Part shown: piece by piece, positions 34,101 through 44,027 of the stretch
How positions within the stretch are numbered: position 1 is the first letter of the stretch
Layout: every line of letters starts with the position of its first letter
Assembly (NCBI RefSeq): GCF_000687475.1
Contig: NC_057318.1
Span: 3,410,001 to 3,474,000 of the forward strand
Direction: 5' to 3'
Length of the DNA: 64,000 bases
Origin: Ustilaginoidea virens
Lineage: Eukaryota; Ascomycota; Sordariomycetes; Hypocreales; Clavicipitaceae
Made by a program: the position numbers and the translations under genes
Notes under the pieces: generated by a model
What the model saw: only the letters and a program-made list of their open reading frames with translations
The model's database searches: none
Told to the model about the DNA's origin: nothing

Positions 34101-35941
34101 CCAGCAAGTCCTTGGTTCAGATGCTTAATCAGATGGCTGCGAGTATCACGCAGCCTCATGTATCTGTACACATCCTGGAGTTCCTGGCGTGCCTGAGTCA
34201 TTTGCACAATGTCTACGTCAACTTTAGAGAAGACGAGTATCGGATTGTGTTCGGGATTTGCTTTCGTTATCTGGAATATGCCAGGGATAAAAGACAGGCG
34301 AATCGAAACAGCCATAGCAGCGAACCATCGACTCCAGGAACACCGGGCACGGGCGTGGTTGCGGATGCTGCATTTACAGCTGCGCCCCCGGAAGAGCTCC
34401 CTCAATATGTTCACGCCCTGGCATATCACGTCATCCTGTTCTGGTTCTTGGCACTGAAGCTTCCCGATCGAGCCACGCATGTCGGGTGGATTGTGAAGAA
34501 GCTCTTTGCTGATTCCGACCAGAACGGACAGACGGCTGATGAACACGCCTTGACTTCTATCGACTTTATGCAGAGGGTTACGTACGCTGACGTGGACGAG
34601 TCCCGCGAAGACCCATACTTTACTGAGGATCGCTTCGGACGGATTGTGAAGAAGCAGTGGCTGGTCGGCAACAGCATAGTGACCATCAAACAAGCTTCCG
34701 CTTCGGGTTGGGCCCAGATTGTTAAGAGACAACCCTCAGGGACTTCAGCGTACACGATCCGCGAGTCCTACGCGTGTCCCCCACCTCATCAGGTAGAAAA
34801 TCACGTCGACGTGAGCAGAGAAGGCCAAGCTAGCTCCAACGCGATCCTTCCGAGTCATATCCTCCTCCAGCTCATGTCGCCAGTACCTCAAAGCTTTGAG
34901 TCTGCGCGTCCTATCCCTCTACCAGACGATGACGCCGTGGATCGTGCCATTCGAGTGTTTGACCGGAGTTCTACAGTGGACAGCCACAAGATCGGCGTCA
35001 TCTACATTGGAGAGGAGCAAACGAGTGAGGCGGAAATACTTGCCAACGTCTCTGGCAGCAGTGACTACACGGAGTTTCTGAACAACCTGGGAACCCTAAC
35101 CAGATTGAAAGGTGCCACGTTCAATACCCAAGGGTTGGACCGCGAGTACGACACGGATGGCCGATACACCTTTTGCTGGCGAGATAGAGTGACCGAGATT
35201 GTTTTTCACGTCACCACGCAAATGCCGACAGACCTGGAACGAGATGCACAGTGCACACTCAAGAAACGGCACATCGGCAATGACTTTGTCAACATAATTT
35301 TCAATGACTCGGGCAAACCGTTCAGATTTGACACGTTCCCAAGCCAGTTCAACTATGTGAACATTGTTATAACGCCAGCATCCCGGGCGTCCTTTATCGC
35401 CACACGCACGGCCACAACATCTAGCGGATTACGTGGGCAGCCCTTTTATCGAGTTCAGGTCTTGAGTAAGCCAGGCTTCCCGGAACTATCGCCAGCGTCA
35501 GAAACCAAGATGATCTCGCTGAATGCGTTGCCAGGCTTTATCCGTCTTCTGGGCCTTAACGCGTCCGTGTTTTGCCATGTCTGGACCGCTAGAGAAGGCG
35601 GCGAACACATAAGCTCATGGAGTAGCCGGCTACGGGAGATTAAGCGTCTCCGGGAAAGGTATGGGCCGAAGACAGTGGTGCCAGTGGTGCCGTCGCCGCC
35701 ACCTCCCTCTGCCTCGCATACGCAGCCCTCGGAGCTGTCCCGCCCAAGCAGCAGCGTCAGGGACAGCTTCAGTAGCTTGCGACGCACGAGCGTAGCCACT
35801 TTCTTCAGCAGCACGAGCGAACAGGCGTCCCACCGATCGTCTATGCTGTCAACGTCGACTTCGGCGAATGACACTGAAGTCGGGAACCCCAGCGGCACCA
35901 ACCCGTTGATCGAGTCGGTCGACTTTTCCAAATGGGCTTAA
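31160..35941 (+). CDS. tsc2: Tuberin (Tsc2), Rap-GAP domain protein
   Basis: Single exon, 1593 residues. The long N-terminal part is alpha-helical and solenoid-like, as in tuberin (for example LDALELLRNGSPNERISAAN shortly after the start). The C-terminal Rap-GAP domain spans about 1276-1500: KIGVIYIGEEQ, EFLNNLGTLTRLKG, DGRYTFCWRD, KKRHIGNDFVNIIF and FNYVNIVITP. Asn1374 in HIGND matches the catalytic asparagine thumb of this GAP family. A Ser-rich tail follows. With Tsc1, Tsc2 stimulates GTP hydrolysis by Rheb and so restrains TORC1; in fission yeast it also controls amino-acid uptake. The absence of introns in 4.8 kb is notable beside its multi-exon neighbours. Confidence 0.95.
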   Translation: MSPRPEDEPRAPDSSRPSGLGTVFRSLTNKSMKHPPPLSAPSTALPRAEFINATPTSSRELSSNHVDALELLRNGSPNERISAANSLKLAITEYPLNPILDIWYAGKDLINPSNSPPTRAAGWELLSELAKHSSSTDLERRGYFQTLSAPSNPEDFHLQLAALVDLTNHGRVLAGFDYELLPLLTVWLQQAFNAARTARKNSHSGRVAGNSSRGKATVLGEDENSAQLFIFLLDVIKFSFNTADEAAVTDLINTILTICETTSQEDDLRSGINVLDAIVTFGSIPQSKLKDCVQVLSSIYCLVPNLQKNSWHTIANLCKSHNGQATVRILLDTLRNLQPGVNEKVTRKIRSSLAVLQKLLTKTAEKGYPTVPYALLVDGLSSTLKATKSLLVYVSVLQLINSLFDDGDGRVHRLIIDEDWSTSLDSAVECYRRVREAGDKQRGYHEQLQVANVDRELSTLILRLDTVVKGQSGEFIPRQTVVKFFADVHRLLPDETAKTVLDYFQEFRCCSPSDLRWEENLDLVLEAFFGNRSRSSDTRLRALQAMMDAYDIVDLVGDGAEQNFIPKLAKSILQNVAEESDVFVLDAIVSLMVSVIISCDMELFDFIIEALRTIIMSDRTRSPISSPTTSTITSPTDGDSPAPGLASPQSPSSVATAGYVRMFLRTMNLNSEKSVKLFSVLVGIARPSQNEVDARLTAMKLLFRLRADWANRVFVTDDLDNTSLATAMCRTDASFAKKQAEEAMQSFRLCRSDHGNQSRTSRGVSFGQSPIQERGVPVRTLSGGKSLSVRYHQQWKCPDAGALPDAIPSLISPVLASHDWTANAGDDDATNTSHTNPSDRLPKSSVLSMTVWLDAVLDMLQGSDWEVYSFALVHLPSQLSNHAIFVDAIPQIQALRRIICDQIRTNSFQEPPFVSGLRRADVAICLFHSLTMILSYHEHFGKGDEDEIVKTFILGIGTWERTAKYCIHALSICCHELPLSTSKSLVQMLNQMAASITQPHVSVHILEFLACLSHLHNVYVNFREDEYRIVFGICFRYLEYARDKRQANRNSHSSEPSTPGTPGTGVVADAAFTAAPPEELPQYVHALAYHVILFWFLALKLPDRATHVGWIVKKLFADSDQNGQTADEHALTSIDFMQRVTYADVDESREDPYFTEDRFGRIVKKQWLVGNSIVTIKQASASGWAQIVKRQPSGTSAYTIRESYACPPPHQVENHVDVSREGQASSNAILPSHILLQLMSPVPQSFESARPIPLPDDDAVDRAIRVFDRSSTVDSHKIGVIYIGEEQTSEAEILANVSGSSDYTEFLNNLGTLTRLKGATFNTQGLDREYDTDGRYTFCWRDRVTEIVFHVTTQMPTDLERDAQCTLKKRHIGNDFVNIIFNDSGKPFRFDTFPSQFNYVNIVITPASRASFIATRTATTSSGLRGQPFYRVQVLSKPGFPELSPASETKMISLNALPGFIRLLGLNASVFCHVWTAREGGEHISSWSSRLREIKRLRERYGPKTVVPVVPSPPPPSASHTQPSELSRPSSSVRDSFSSLRRTSVATFFSSTSEQASHRSSMLSTSTSANDTEVGNPSGTNPLIESVDFSKWA

Positions 35942-36875
35942 AACCCCGTGGTCTTCCCCCAAGTCATGGAGCGCGAGTGTACGCGCTGAAACCGGGAGGG
36001 AGGGAAAGGACATGTGTGATGATGATGTGATGTTTCTATCCTGTTTATTGCAACATTGACGATTTGCGAAGGCGCAATTAAAAAAATGAAAGGAAGGATT
36101 TCTTCCGACACCAAAAGTTTAGTGATTTTCTCTTGACTTTGTTTTCTAGTTTCAACAAGGCCGGACTTTTAGGGCGGGAAGGGAAGTTGTATAGTTTTGG
36201 GATAACCATTCGTTGCCATGATTATATTTTCATTGTATTTAGTTCAATTCTGTTCTATTCTCCTTTCCTGGTCTCTCTTTCATCTTTTTCTCGCTGAATG
36301 GATGATAAAAAGGTAGTGACTGGACCGGTCCGACCAGCGGCGTCAAACGGTTAAAGTCACCCACGGGGATGATGGTAGAACTGAGATGTCAACGAACCGG
36401 AGAAGGAGACAGCATCACGCCTTCATTTCTCCGAGCGCCATGTGCGCTATGGAATCCGTCTTGAGAAAGGTTGATCACCAGACGGATCACCAGACGGCAA
36501 GAAAATAATCAAGCAGGGGTGCAGGAAAGAGCACACGCAGGCATGCTGTGCTGCTGTGCTGCTGGAATGCACGGAGACTTTGGCCCTGACGTGCGCTGTG
36601 GACCCACAATTGCCCCCCTCCCCCCCCCCCCCCCCCGCCAGCCAATCGATGATCGCCCTCGACTTTCAAAGTTGAGTTGAACGCGTTTGCACGAGCCCAA
36701 CGAGCCTGCCATCCTCCGAAGGATTCAGGAACTTGTTGAATCAGAATAGGTACTCCCTCATTGTCATTGCGAGAGATACTCAACGGTATGGACTGACATG
36801 ACACGCAAATGAGAGAAGGCGGCATGGTCCCCCATACACAATACGAAGCACAGCGCCGCCGACGCATCAACCACA
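35942..36875. other. Intergenic region between tsc2 and mis6
   Basis: Holds the tsc2 3' end and the mis6 promoter. A C-run lies at about 36621-36637. No coding sequence is supported. Confidence 0.5.
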
Positions 36876-39553
36876 ATGGTTGACGACAACATCAACGATC
36901 TCATTGAAGATGTCATCAACGGTAACTCACACCCGCTCATGATGACGTTGGCCTACATGGGTGTGCTTCCAATTTCCGGCCGCGAATGCAGACTCACGTC
37001 TCTCGGTAGCATCCAAACTCCCCGCCAAAGGCCGCGCCATCAATATCAAGACGACCGTTGCCTCCCTGTCAACGCTGGCGTACGACAACGGCCTCGACTC
37101 TGCCGCCGTTGACAAGCTCGTTGATCTAGTCACCACTCCAAACTACCTTGACCAAGCAAGCTTGGCAGCTGTCGTGCGAAACCTGTACCCCGCAGAAAGG
37201 GTTTCGCATGATGTTGTTCTGCGCGTCGTATCCGCCTTGGGCCACGGCACCCTCAAAGCGCCTCTGGCGCTGCAAGGAGCGCTGCTGAAATGGCTCGTAA
37301 TGGTGTACCATGTGCTGGAGACGCCGGGCGTACTGGCTCAAGCCTATTCTGTTTTGTTCAATCTCCTTGACACGGCGGCCATTCGGTAGGGGATGCCACC
37401 ACCGCATAGTCTTGTTCTTAGCAAGTGGTGGAGGCTCGAGAAACTGACGGAGGAGGCTTCTGTTAGGCCCCAACTTGCGCATCTGTTGGCGCTGATCACA
37501 AGGAGAAGACACGTCCGCCCGTTTCGAATCCAACAATTGTGAGCAGCCCCCTCCCCCCCCCCCTCTCAGGTTTGCAAGACTATGCACCATACCAGAACGG
37601 AGCTAAAGTGCAAGGGGATCAGATTGAATCTGTCGAGACAAACAGGTAACGATCCGCCACTTGTGGGACTGCTCCGCGTGTTTAAAGACTACTACCCCGA
37701 GATTATCGTTGGAGAGGCCGTCCGCGGAAAAGCATCCGCGTTCAAGGTACGCTGCTGGAACCCGGCTCAGGTAATCCCGGAGGCAGAGAATAGGGACTGA
37801 TTGATATGCTTCTTGGACGCAGCACCCGGATGTTCTGTGGCGGTCTAGACTCGGTGAGATTCAAGACGCGCATCGCCAACGCGTCGCTGGGCAGAGATCG
37901 ACCGGACCGCAGAGCGGATTCAGGGTCAACCGGCCTGTCAATCGGGCTCAAAGGAACAAAGCTGTTCCTGTTGTATTGACCTCTCATGCTACCGAGGTAA
38001 GACGACCCGAAGAGAGGACCCACGCTTTGACGCAGCCTTGCTGAACATGGATAAAATTGCCTAGGACTCGGTAACGCTGGAAGAGGTTGAGGATGTGAAT
38101 AGTTTCGTCTCGAAAATGGACAAGCTGGAGTTGCCCAATCAGCTGGTGGCCGTCCTGGCCGATCCTCTTCTTCAAAAGCTACTCATCTTGCGACCTGATC
38201 CGGAATCCTATCAGAGAATATCCAACTGGCTCAGCGCCGTGTTTGATGAAGTCCTGTCGGGTGACGCAGACGCAGCCACGCTGTGGGAGGTTCTCGATGT
38301 GGTGAGGGAGTTTGTTGTGCGGACAAGGACAATCCCTCCGCTGCTGCTGGGCTTCTTTACGCGGTTCTTTGAGATATGGGATGGTGAGGGACCGAGGGAT
38401 ATTGTGTTTGACATACTCGGCTTTGTGCCCATGCATGACTTTACAGGTAAAAAAAAAAAAAAAAAAAAAAAAAGAAAAAAAGAAAAAAAGCAGTCGGCTC
38501 CCTTCAACCCTCTTCCAGTCCTTTGCTGTCACTGACAAACAGACATGGCGACGACACGTAGAGCTGCATGAGCTATTGTTCAAACCCCTCGAAGCTGCAG
38601 TCGAGAGCTATGCTCCGGCTTCCCAGCTGAGTCTCCTCAAAATGTACACGCATCTCCTCCGGCACTGGACGTCGGTGCTGCAGTCCAGCGATGCAGTTCC
38701 CGAGAACGCAAGCGACGGTATCTCAGCCCTCGTCCGCCACGTCAACATCCTCGGCCTTACGCTCCTGCAGACTGCGCCATCTGTCGGCACGGACTCGCTG
38801 ATTCTCGACTTTTACGAACAAGCCGCGCGTCTGGTCATCGACGCCAAGCTGAAGCGATATCTCCGCATCGAGCTGCCCCCTCCTCCGCTGATATACACCT
38901 TCCTCTTCAGCAACTCCCTGGCCACCCTGTCACGCATGTGCTACATCCTGGCCGTGTACAAACGGGGCATAGAAACCGCCGTTGCTACCCGGCCACGCGA
39001 TCAAGCTGACGCGGGCGCGGGCGCGGGCGCTCGCCGGATCGACTCCCACACGTACGACCGGTCGTATGTGAACCTCTTCAACGGCTACATCATGGACATG
39101 TGCAACTGCTTGTGGAGAAGCCGCGCCTTCAACGACACGGACACCAACGCGAGAGCGTGTACGCTGGCCCCGGCGACCATCAACGCCATGGCCGCGTATG
39201 CCCTGTCGGTGGATCGCGCCTTGCCCCTCAATGCCTACTTTTCGCTGTCGCATCACCCGGTCCTGTGCTACCGGAGCATCGAGCGCGTGCGAGATCTCGA
39301 GGACGACGCGATGGAGCACGACGGTTCGATCCGGGTGAGGCACGGGGGCCCGGTGACGCAGAGCACGCTGACGAGGCTGGCCAACGCGGGGGGGATGAGG
39401 CTCAGCTGGCAGGATTATAGGATAGAAGTGCTGAAGAACCTGGCGGACAGCGGGTTTCCCGGGGTGGCGGAGCTGTTGAAGAATGCCATGACGGTTCTTA
39501 AGAAGTCCATGGATGGTAGGCTGAGCATTCAGGGAACGCCCATACAAATGTAG
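36876..39553 (+). CDS. mis6: Mis6/CENP-I, inner kinetochore (CCAN) subunit
   Basis: Seven exons: 36876-36921, 36992-37385, 37467-37538, 37623-37746, 37823-37996, 38065-38446 and 38562-39553; 727 residues. Joined sequence matches the Mis6/CENP-I family: NLYPAERVSHDVVLRVVSAL, RPQLAHLLALITRRRHVRPF, then RIQQLL/NLSRQTGNDPP across intron 3, LLRVFKDYYPEIIVGE, and a long C-terminal helical region. Mis6 (Ctf3 in budding yeast) belongs to the constitutive centromere-associated network and helps recruit or maintain CENP-A chromatin. Intron 3 needs the distal acceptor GATCAG at 37622; the nearer CTCAG leads to a stop. Intron 6 begins GTAAAA followed by an A-run and ends at the distal TAG at 38561, restoring MHDFTELHELLFKPLE. 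Confidence 0.9.
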
Positions 39554-39828
39554 GGTTTATACGGTTTATATACTAGCTGCTTCGGGAGCAATGCCTGTTA
39601 GCTAGCCCCTTGGCCCCGTCTATTCTAGATAGTTGGAATGAGACGGCGACATGTATTTGTAATGAGGCGCGCTCACCCCCCTTGTGGTTGATGAAAAACG
39701 ACCAAAGCCGGGCAAGACATGGCGCGGCACGCCTACCCCTGTTGAAGGTATGTATTTTGAAGCGCCGAGAATGCAGATGACGAAAAGAAGGACGGACGGG
39801 AAGGGGGAAAAAAAAGAAAAAAAAATGA

Positions 39829-39859
<31 letters not shown>

Positions 39860-39902
39860 GAAAAGAAGAAGAAGAAGAAGAAAGTAAAAGAAAGAGCAGA
39901 GT
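39554..39902. other. Convergent 3' region between mis6 and caf16
   Basis: Short 3' region with a GA-dinucleotide run at about 39832-39855 followed by GAA repeats. No gene seen. Confidence 0.5.
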
Positions 39903-40760
39903 TTATACCGCCTTTTGCTTCGACTCGTCGCCGTAGCCGCCAATCCCGATGCTTCCGAAATTATACGTCTTGCCCTCGGACCCCAGGTTGAGGCTGCTCC
40001 TGGGCCCCCGGGCCTCGAGGTCCTCCCTCAGCCAGCCCAGGACCAGCTCGCCCAGGCGGCTGTTGCCGGACCTGGCGACGGTGCCGTCGATGGACCCGAG
40101 CATCCTGTCCGTCTCGTCCCACTCCTTGACGGTGCCGAGGTGCATGTGCACCAGGTGCGTGGGCCAGCCGGCCAAGTTGTCCAGGATGTGGGTGGCGTAG
40201 ACGACAGTGCACTCGCGCTGCTGCGTCTCGCGCTTCAGCCAGGCCAGGAACTCGGCGCGGCTGAGCACGTCGAGATCGACGGTGATCTCGTCGAGCAGGA
40301 GGACGGTCCAGGGCCGGAGCAGCCCCATGGCGAGCTGGACCCTGCGGCGCTCGCCGTCGGACACGGCGTGCATGCGCCAGGCCGTGTCAATGTCCAGCAT
40401 GGCGACGAGCTCGTCCCTCCGGCGGGGGAAGGCGTCGCCGCCGACGGAGCGCAGGAGCTCCGTGACGCCAATGTCGTTGCGGACGATGGGGTTGAGCACC
40501 CATTCGAGGCCGAGGTACGTGACGCCCTCGACCGACTCCTTGAAGGGGTCGACGCCGCAGATGGCGATGGTGTTGCTGGGCGCGAGGCGCTTGCCGGCGA
40601 GGAGGCGGAGCAGCGTCGTTTTGCCGGCGCCGTTGGCCCCGATTAGGAGGGTGCGCGAGCGAGGCGGCAGGTCGAGCACGATGTTGCGCACGCCCGTGGC
40701 GTGGTCGGGGAAGCTGTACGAGAGGTTGTTGACCTGGATGCGGGGGGGGGTTGGTGGCAT
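39903..40760 (-). CDS. caf16: Caf16-type soluble ABC ATPase (CCR4-NOT associated)
   Basis: Single exon, 285 residues, close to yeast Caf16 (289). One ABC cassette without membrane segments: Walker A GANGAGKTT (41-49), Q-loop region VTYLGLEW, signature VSDGE (133-137), Walker B VLLLDE (153-158) and the H-loop ATHILD. The signature is VSDGE rather than LSGGQ, as in the Caf16 group. Caf16 associates with the CCR4-NOT regulatory complex and RNA polymerase II mediator subunits in yeast; its substrate is unknown. The Met at 40760 gives the usual start just before the first beta-strand. Confidence 0.9.
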   Translation of the reverse strand: MPPTPPRIQVNNLSYSFPDHATGVRNIVLDLPPRSRTLLIGANGAGKTTLLRLLAGKRLAPSNTIAICGVDPFKESVEGVTYLGLEWVLNPIVRNDIGVTELLRSVGGDAFPRRRDELVAMLDIDTAWRMHAVSDGERRRVQLAMGLLRPWTVLLLDEITVDLDVLSRAEFLAWLKRETQQRECTVVYATHILDNLAGWPTHLVHMHLGTVKEWDETDRMLGSIDGTVARSGNSRLGELVLGWLREDLEARGPRSSLNLGSEGKTYNFGSIGIGGYGDESKQKAV

Positions 40761-41546
40761 GGCGGGCTTGATGAGGCGACGACGGCGACGACGACGACGA
40801 TGATGATATGATGTTGGAGGCGGGGGGGGTGGGTGCTTCCTGCTTGGCTTTGATGAGCTGCCGGAATGGCTTCAATCTTGGGTGAAATTCCCTTTTCCCC
40901 TGAACTGGATTTTTCTTCTTCTTTCCTTCTACTTCTTTTTTCTCTTTACATCGCCGTCCCTTGTCGTCGCTCCTTCCTTACCGTTGAGGTTGGCGGGGGC
41001 GGGGCAGGGCGGGGCAGGGGCTTCGTCGATTCGTCACCGAGGAACAGGGAGACGTTTGCGTTGTCATCAGTGGGGCTTCATCGCCAGGCTGTCATGGTAC
41101 ACGCACAGGTACACACACTCTTCTCTATGCGCCGCAAAATCCCCAAGCCAAGAATAATAATAGACGGCTAGGAGCTGTTAGAGCGATATAGTCGCGTGAT
41201 TGGTCACATCTTGAAAAGGAACTGTCCTTCTGTTGTGATGTATAGTAGGGTTGCTTGCCTACTTAGGTACCTAGGTAGGTAGGTACCTTACCTAAGGTGA
41301 GGTACGTACCTAGGTACTTAGCGCAGGTCTCACGTAGGTCTCTCTTTCCAAGCATATATCTAATAAGCTATATAAAACAGTCTTGATTATTCCTTCGTTA
41401 TTATTTACATATTAGGCACTAAGGAAGCCTAATAATCCCTTTTATTGCGTTATTTACAATTGGAACGAAAAAGCCGACGACCACCAAGACCCACGTACTG
41501 ACCGTGACCGACACAGCTGTACAACCTACCAGTATCAAGGAACCTG
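40761..41546. other. caf16 promoter and AT-rich boundary to the transposon relic
   Basis: Upstream of caf16 are GAC/GAT triplets (40779-40810) and a G-rich stretch. At 41255-41325 comes the densest AGGTACCT palindromic cluster in the window, then AT-rich DNA to about 41460. That is the left edge of the degenerate retroelement. No gene seen. Confidence 0.5.
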
Positions 41547-43330
41547 AACGAAGATCCGAAAAGTGATTGCCGCTCTAAGGAAGGACCTCGAAAGAATAAA
41601 CAAGAAAATAGAGCCTCTCACGAAACAAAGCCAACAAGTCAAACGAATCAACAATGGTATAGTCTTCTCACAAAAGAAATCCTACGAAATGAACGAATCA
41701 ATAAAGATACAGAGTCACTCACGACACGACGCCAATAAGAAGAAAGAATGGGAATAAAAAATCCCCCAAGAAAATCGAAAATACGGCAAAGTGTTCAAGG
41801 GAGAACTAGAGACCGGAGTACCCAAGCACAGTCAATAGGATCACAAAATATGCCTAGAACTCGCCCCACGTTCCGCAAGATTTACAACCTCTACGAGAAG
41901 CAACTGGAAACGTCCCGCGACTACCTCGACGATCACCTTCATAAAGGTTACATTCGACCATCTACTTCTAAAGCAGGTTATCCTATTATACTCGTTCCTA
42001 AGTAGAATGGAATGTTACAGTTAGTTATCGATTACCGACGACTCAACGACATCACTCTTAAGGACCGCACACCATTACTTCTTGATCTGGGAACTTCGAG
42101 ACCGACTTTATGGCAAATAAGGGTTTGCAGCCATCGACCTCAAAGGAGCCTACAACCTAATCTGTATCAAGAAAGGAGACGAATGGAAGGCAGCATTCAG
42201 AACGAAATTTGGGCTATTTAAATATCTACTTACGCCGTTTGGACTTAGGAATGCACCAGCAACTTTTCAGCGAATAATTAACAACATTCTATGCGGGTAT
42301 CTAGACATATTTGTGGTAGTGTACCGGGATGATATCCTACTCTTCTCAGAAACCCTTGAAGAACACACAGAACACGTCCATAAGGTATTATGTGCACTTC
42401 AGACGGAACTACATGCACATCCCTCGAGTGGACATGAAGGAAATCGCAAGATAATGGATCGAATACTACGAATCCTCGACTCCCTAAAAGTCCCAAAAAA
42501 GGTACAAACAAGTATAGGCGAATGTATCACATGCGCACGAAGCAAAGCCGCACGCCAGACACCATACGGAGAGCTCCAACCATTGCCAGTACTAACGAAC
42601 CCTTAGGACTCGATCCCATTCGACTACATCACAAAGATACCACCATCAAGAGAGCTAATGACCAAGACGGAACATGACAGCAGATTTGTGATTACAGACA
42701 GACTCACGACCGTACAAGGAAGCAAGCAACGCACAAGACTTAGCCTATGTGTTCTTACGAACAATTGTATGCAATCATGGACTACCGAACGAGATTATAT
42801 CTAACAGAGGAACTACAATTACAGCAAACGTTTGGCAAGCGCCAATGGCACAACTTGGAACAAAACACAAACTCAGCACTGCATGCCACAGATGGAACGA
42901 CTTGACCAAACACTTGAACAATATCTACGATGGTATATCAACTACGAACAGAATGATTGGGTAAATGGCTACGCATAGCGCAATTAGCAGAATCAAGCAA
43001 AGTATCACTAGATTACGCGAACCACGAAAATTACACGGAGAAATGAGAAAAAGAATTGGAATTCGTTAGAGAACGAATGGCCACTTACTACAACAAGAGG
43101 AGATGGAAGGGACCAATCTCAATCGTTTGGGAGGGAGACATGGTCTACGCACTACGACGAAACATCAAGACAACGTGACCAAGCGACAAATTAGAATTGA
43201 AGAAACTTGGACCAATTCAAAGTTGAAACAATGATTTCAAAAACCAGCTGCGAACTTTCGCTACCGAAAAATGAATTATGCGAATACATCCGATTTTTTC
43301 GTACCGGCGTACGTTCCTCGATACATGCAT
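41547..43330 (+). mobile_element. Degenerate Ty3/gypsy retrotransposon, internally deleted
   Basis: Pol fragments in order, scattered over frames with stops: a pre-RT region (KVFKGELETG near 41780-41820); reverse transcriptase (KGYIRPSTSKAGYPIILVPK, LVIDYRRLND, AAIDLKGAYNLICIKKGDEW, FGLRNAPATFQRIINN, VVYRDDILLFSE); then directly at about 42390 the integrase zinc-finger part (HPSSGHEGNRK, CITCARSKAARQTPYGELQP); integrase core pieces (FVITDRLTT, RTIVCNHGLPNEIISNRGTT, GTKHKLSTA); and the pol 3' end (DMVYALRRNIKT, KLELKKLGPI). RNase H and the RT-IN linker are missing. The YxDD box is YRDD. No flanking LTR pair was found. The element is dead; its base composition is lower in GC than that of the genes. 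Confidence 0.9.
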
Positions 43331-44027
43331 GTGGTGAACAGGGTTAGGATGCCTCTATAAAATTGTTGCCATCAAGTGGTGGATCCTTACCAATTCTGGT
43401 AAGGCGCCATGATTGACGTCGACATAGTGCGCCAATTCTGTGCCTTTGTAATAATGATTTATTTAGTCTTTAGCAGGGCATAGCGGAGCTCTGCTGGTTG
43501 GTGGCGCTGATATGGTGCGACGAATGACGCTAAACCAAAACGCCACATCGGTAGGGAAAAAGGATTAGTAAGAAGAGTTAGAAGAAGAAGAAGAAGAAGA
43601 AGAAGAAGAAGAAGAAGAAGAAGAAGAAGAAACAAAGAAACTCAGCCACAATGGCATGGCACCATTCCCCTTGTTGGACATCGGATAGATATTTGGGTAG
43701 TTCCCATGTGTTGATTAAAGTTATTCCGACCCGTCATGGTCTTGTCTTCTCTTCCCTCCAAGCCTTTGGCCTGTATGCTAGTTTCTTCATCTGTCATCAT
43801 CTGTCATCATCGTCATCATCAATATATCCATATCATCTTGCCTTGACCACTCCCACCACTCGACTCAACAAGGAACTCCCTCAGGACGAACAACGAACAA
43901 CGTATCTAAAAATAAAAGGAGAACGATTTCCCGGCAGGCATCATTCTACTTTTCAGACGTAGATAACCTCCAGTCGAGAGGAAGGAGGGTATATCGCTTC
44001 CCAAGTTGTCGTACTACAATCATCAAA
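43331..44027. other. Transposon edge, GAA microsatellite and promoter of the secreted protein gene
   Basis: Includes a (GAA)n run of about 15 units at 43583-43631 and AT/CAT-rich DNA. No gene is supported. Confidence 0.5.
43583..43631 (+). repeat. (GAA)n microsatellite
   Basis: About 15 perfect GAA units between the retroelement relic and the secreted protein gene. GAA runs can form triplex DNA and are mutation-prone. Confidence 0.9.

Noticed and set aside
39915..40646. 243-codon plus-strand frame opposite caf16
   Set aside because: Antisense shadow of a GC-rich ABC ATPase gene; no domain of its own.
41220..43600. LTR pair around the gypsy relic
   Set aside because: Sequences left of 41.55 kb and right of 43.3 kb show no direct repeat by eye; LTRs are lost or too decayed.
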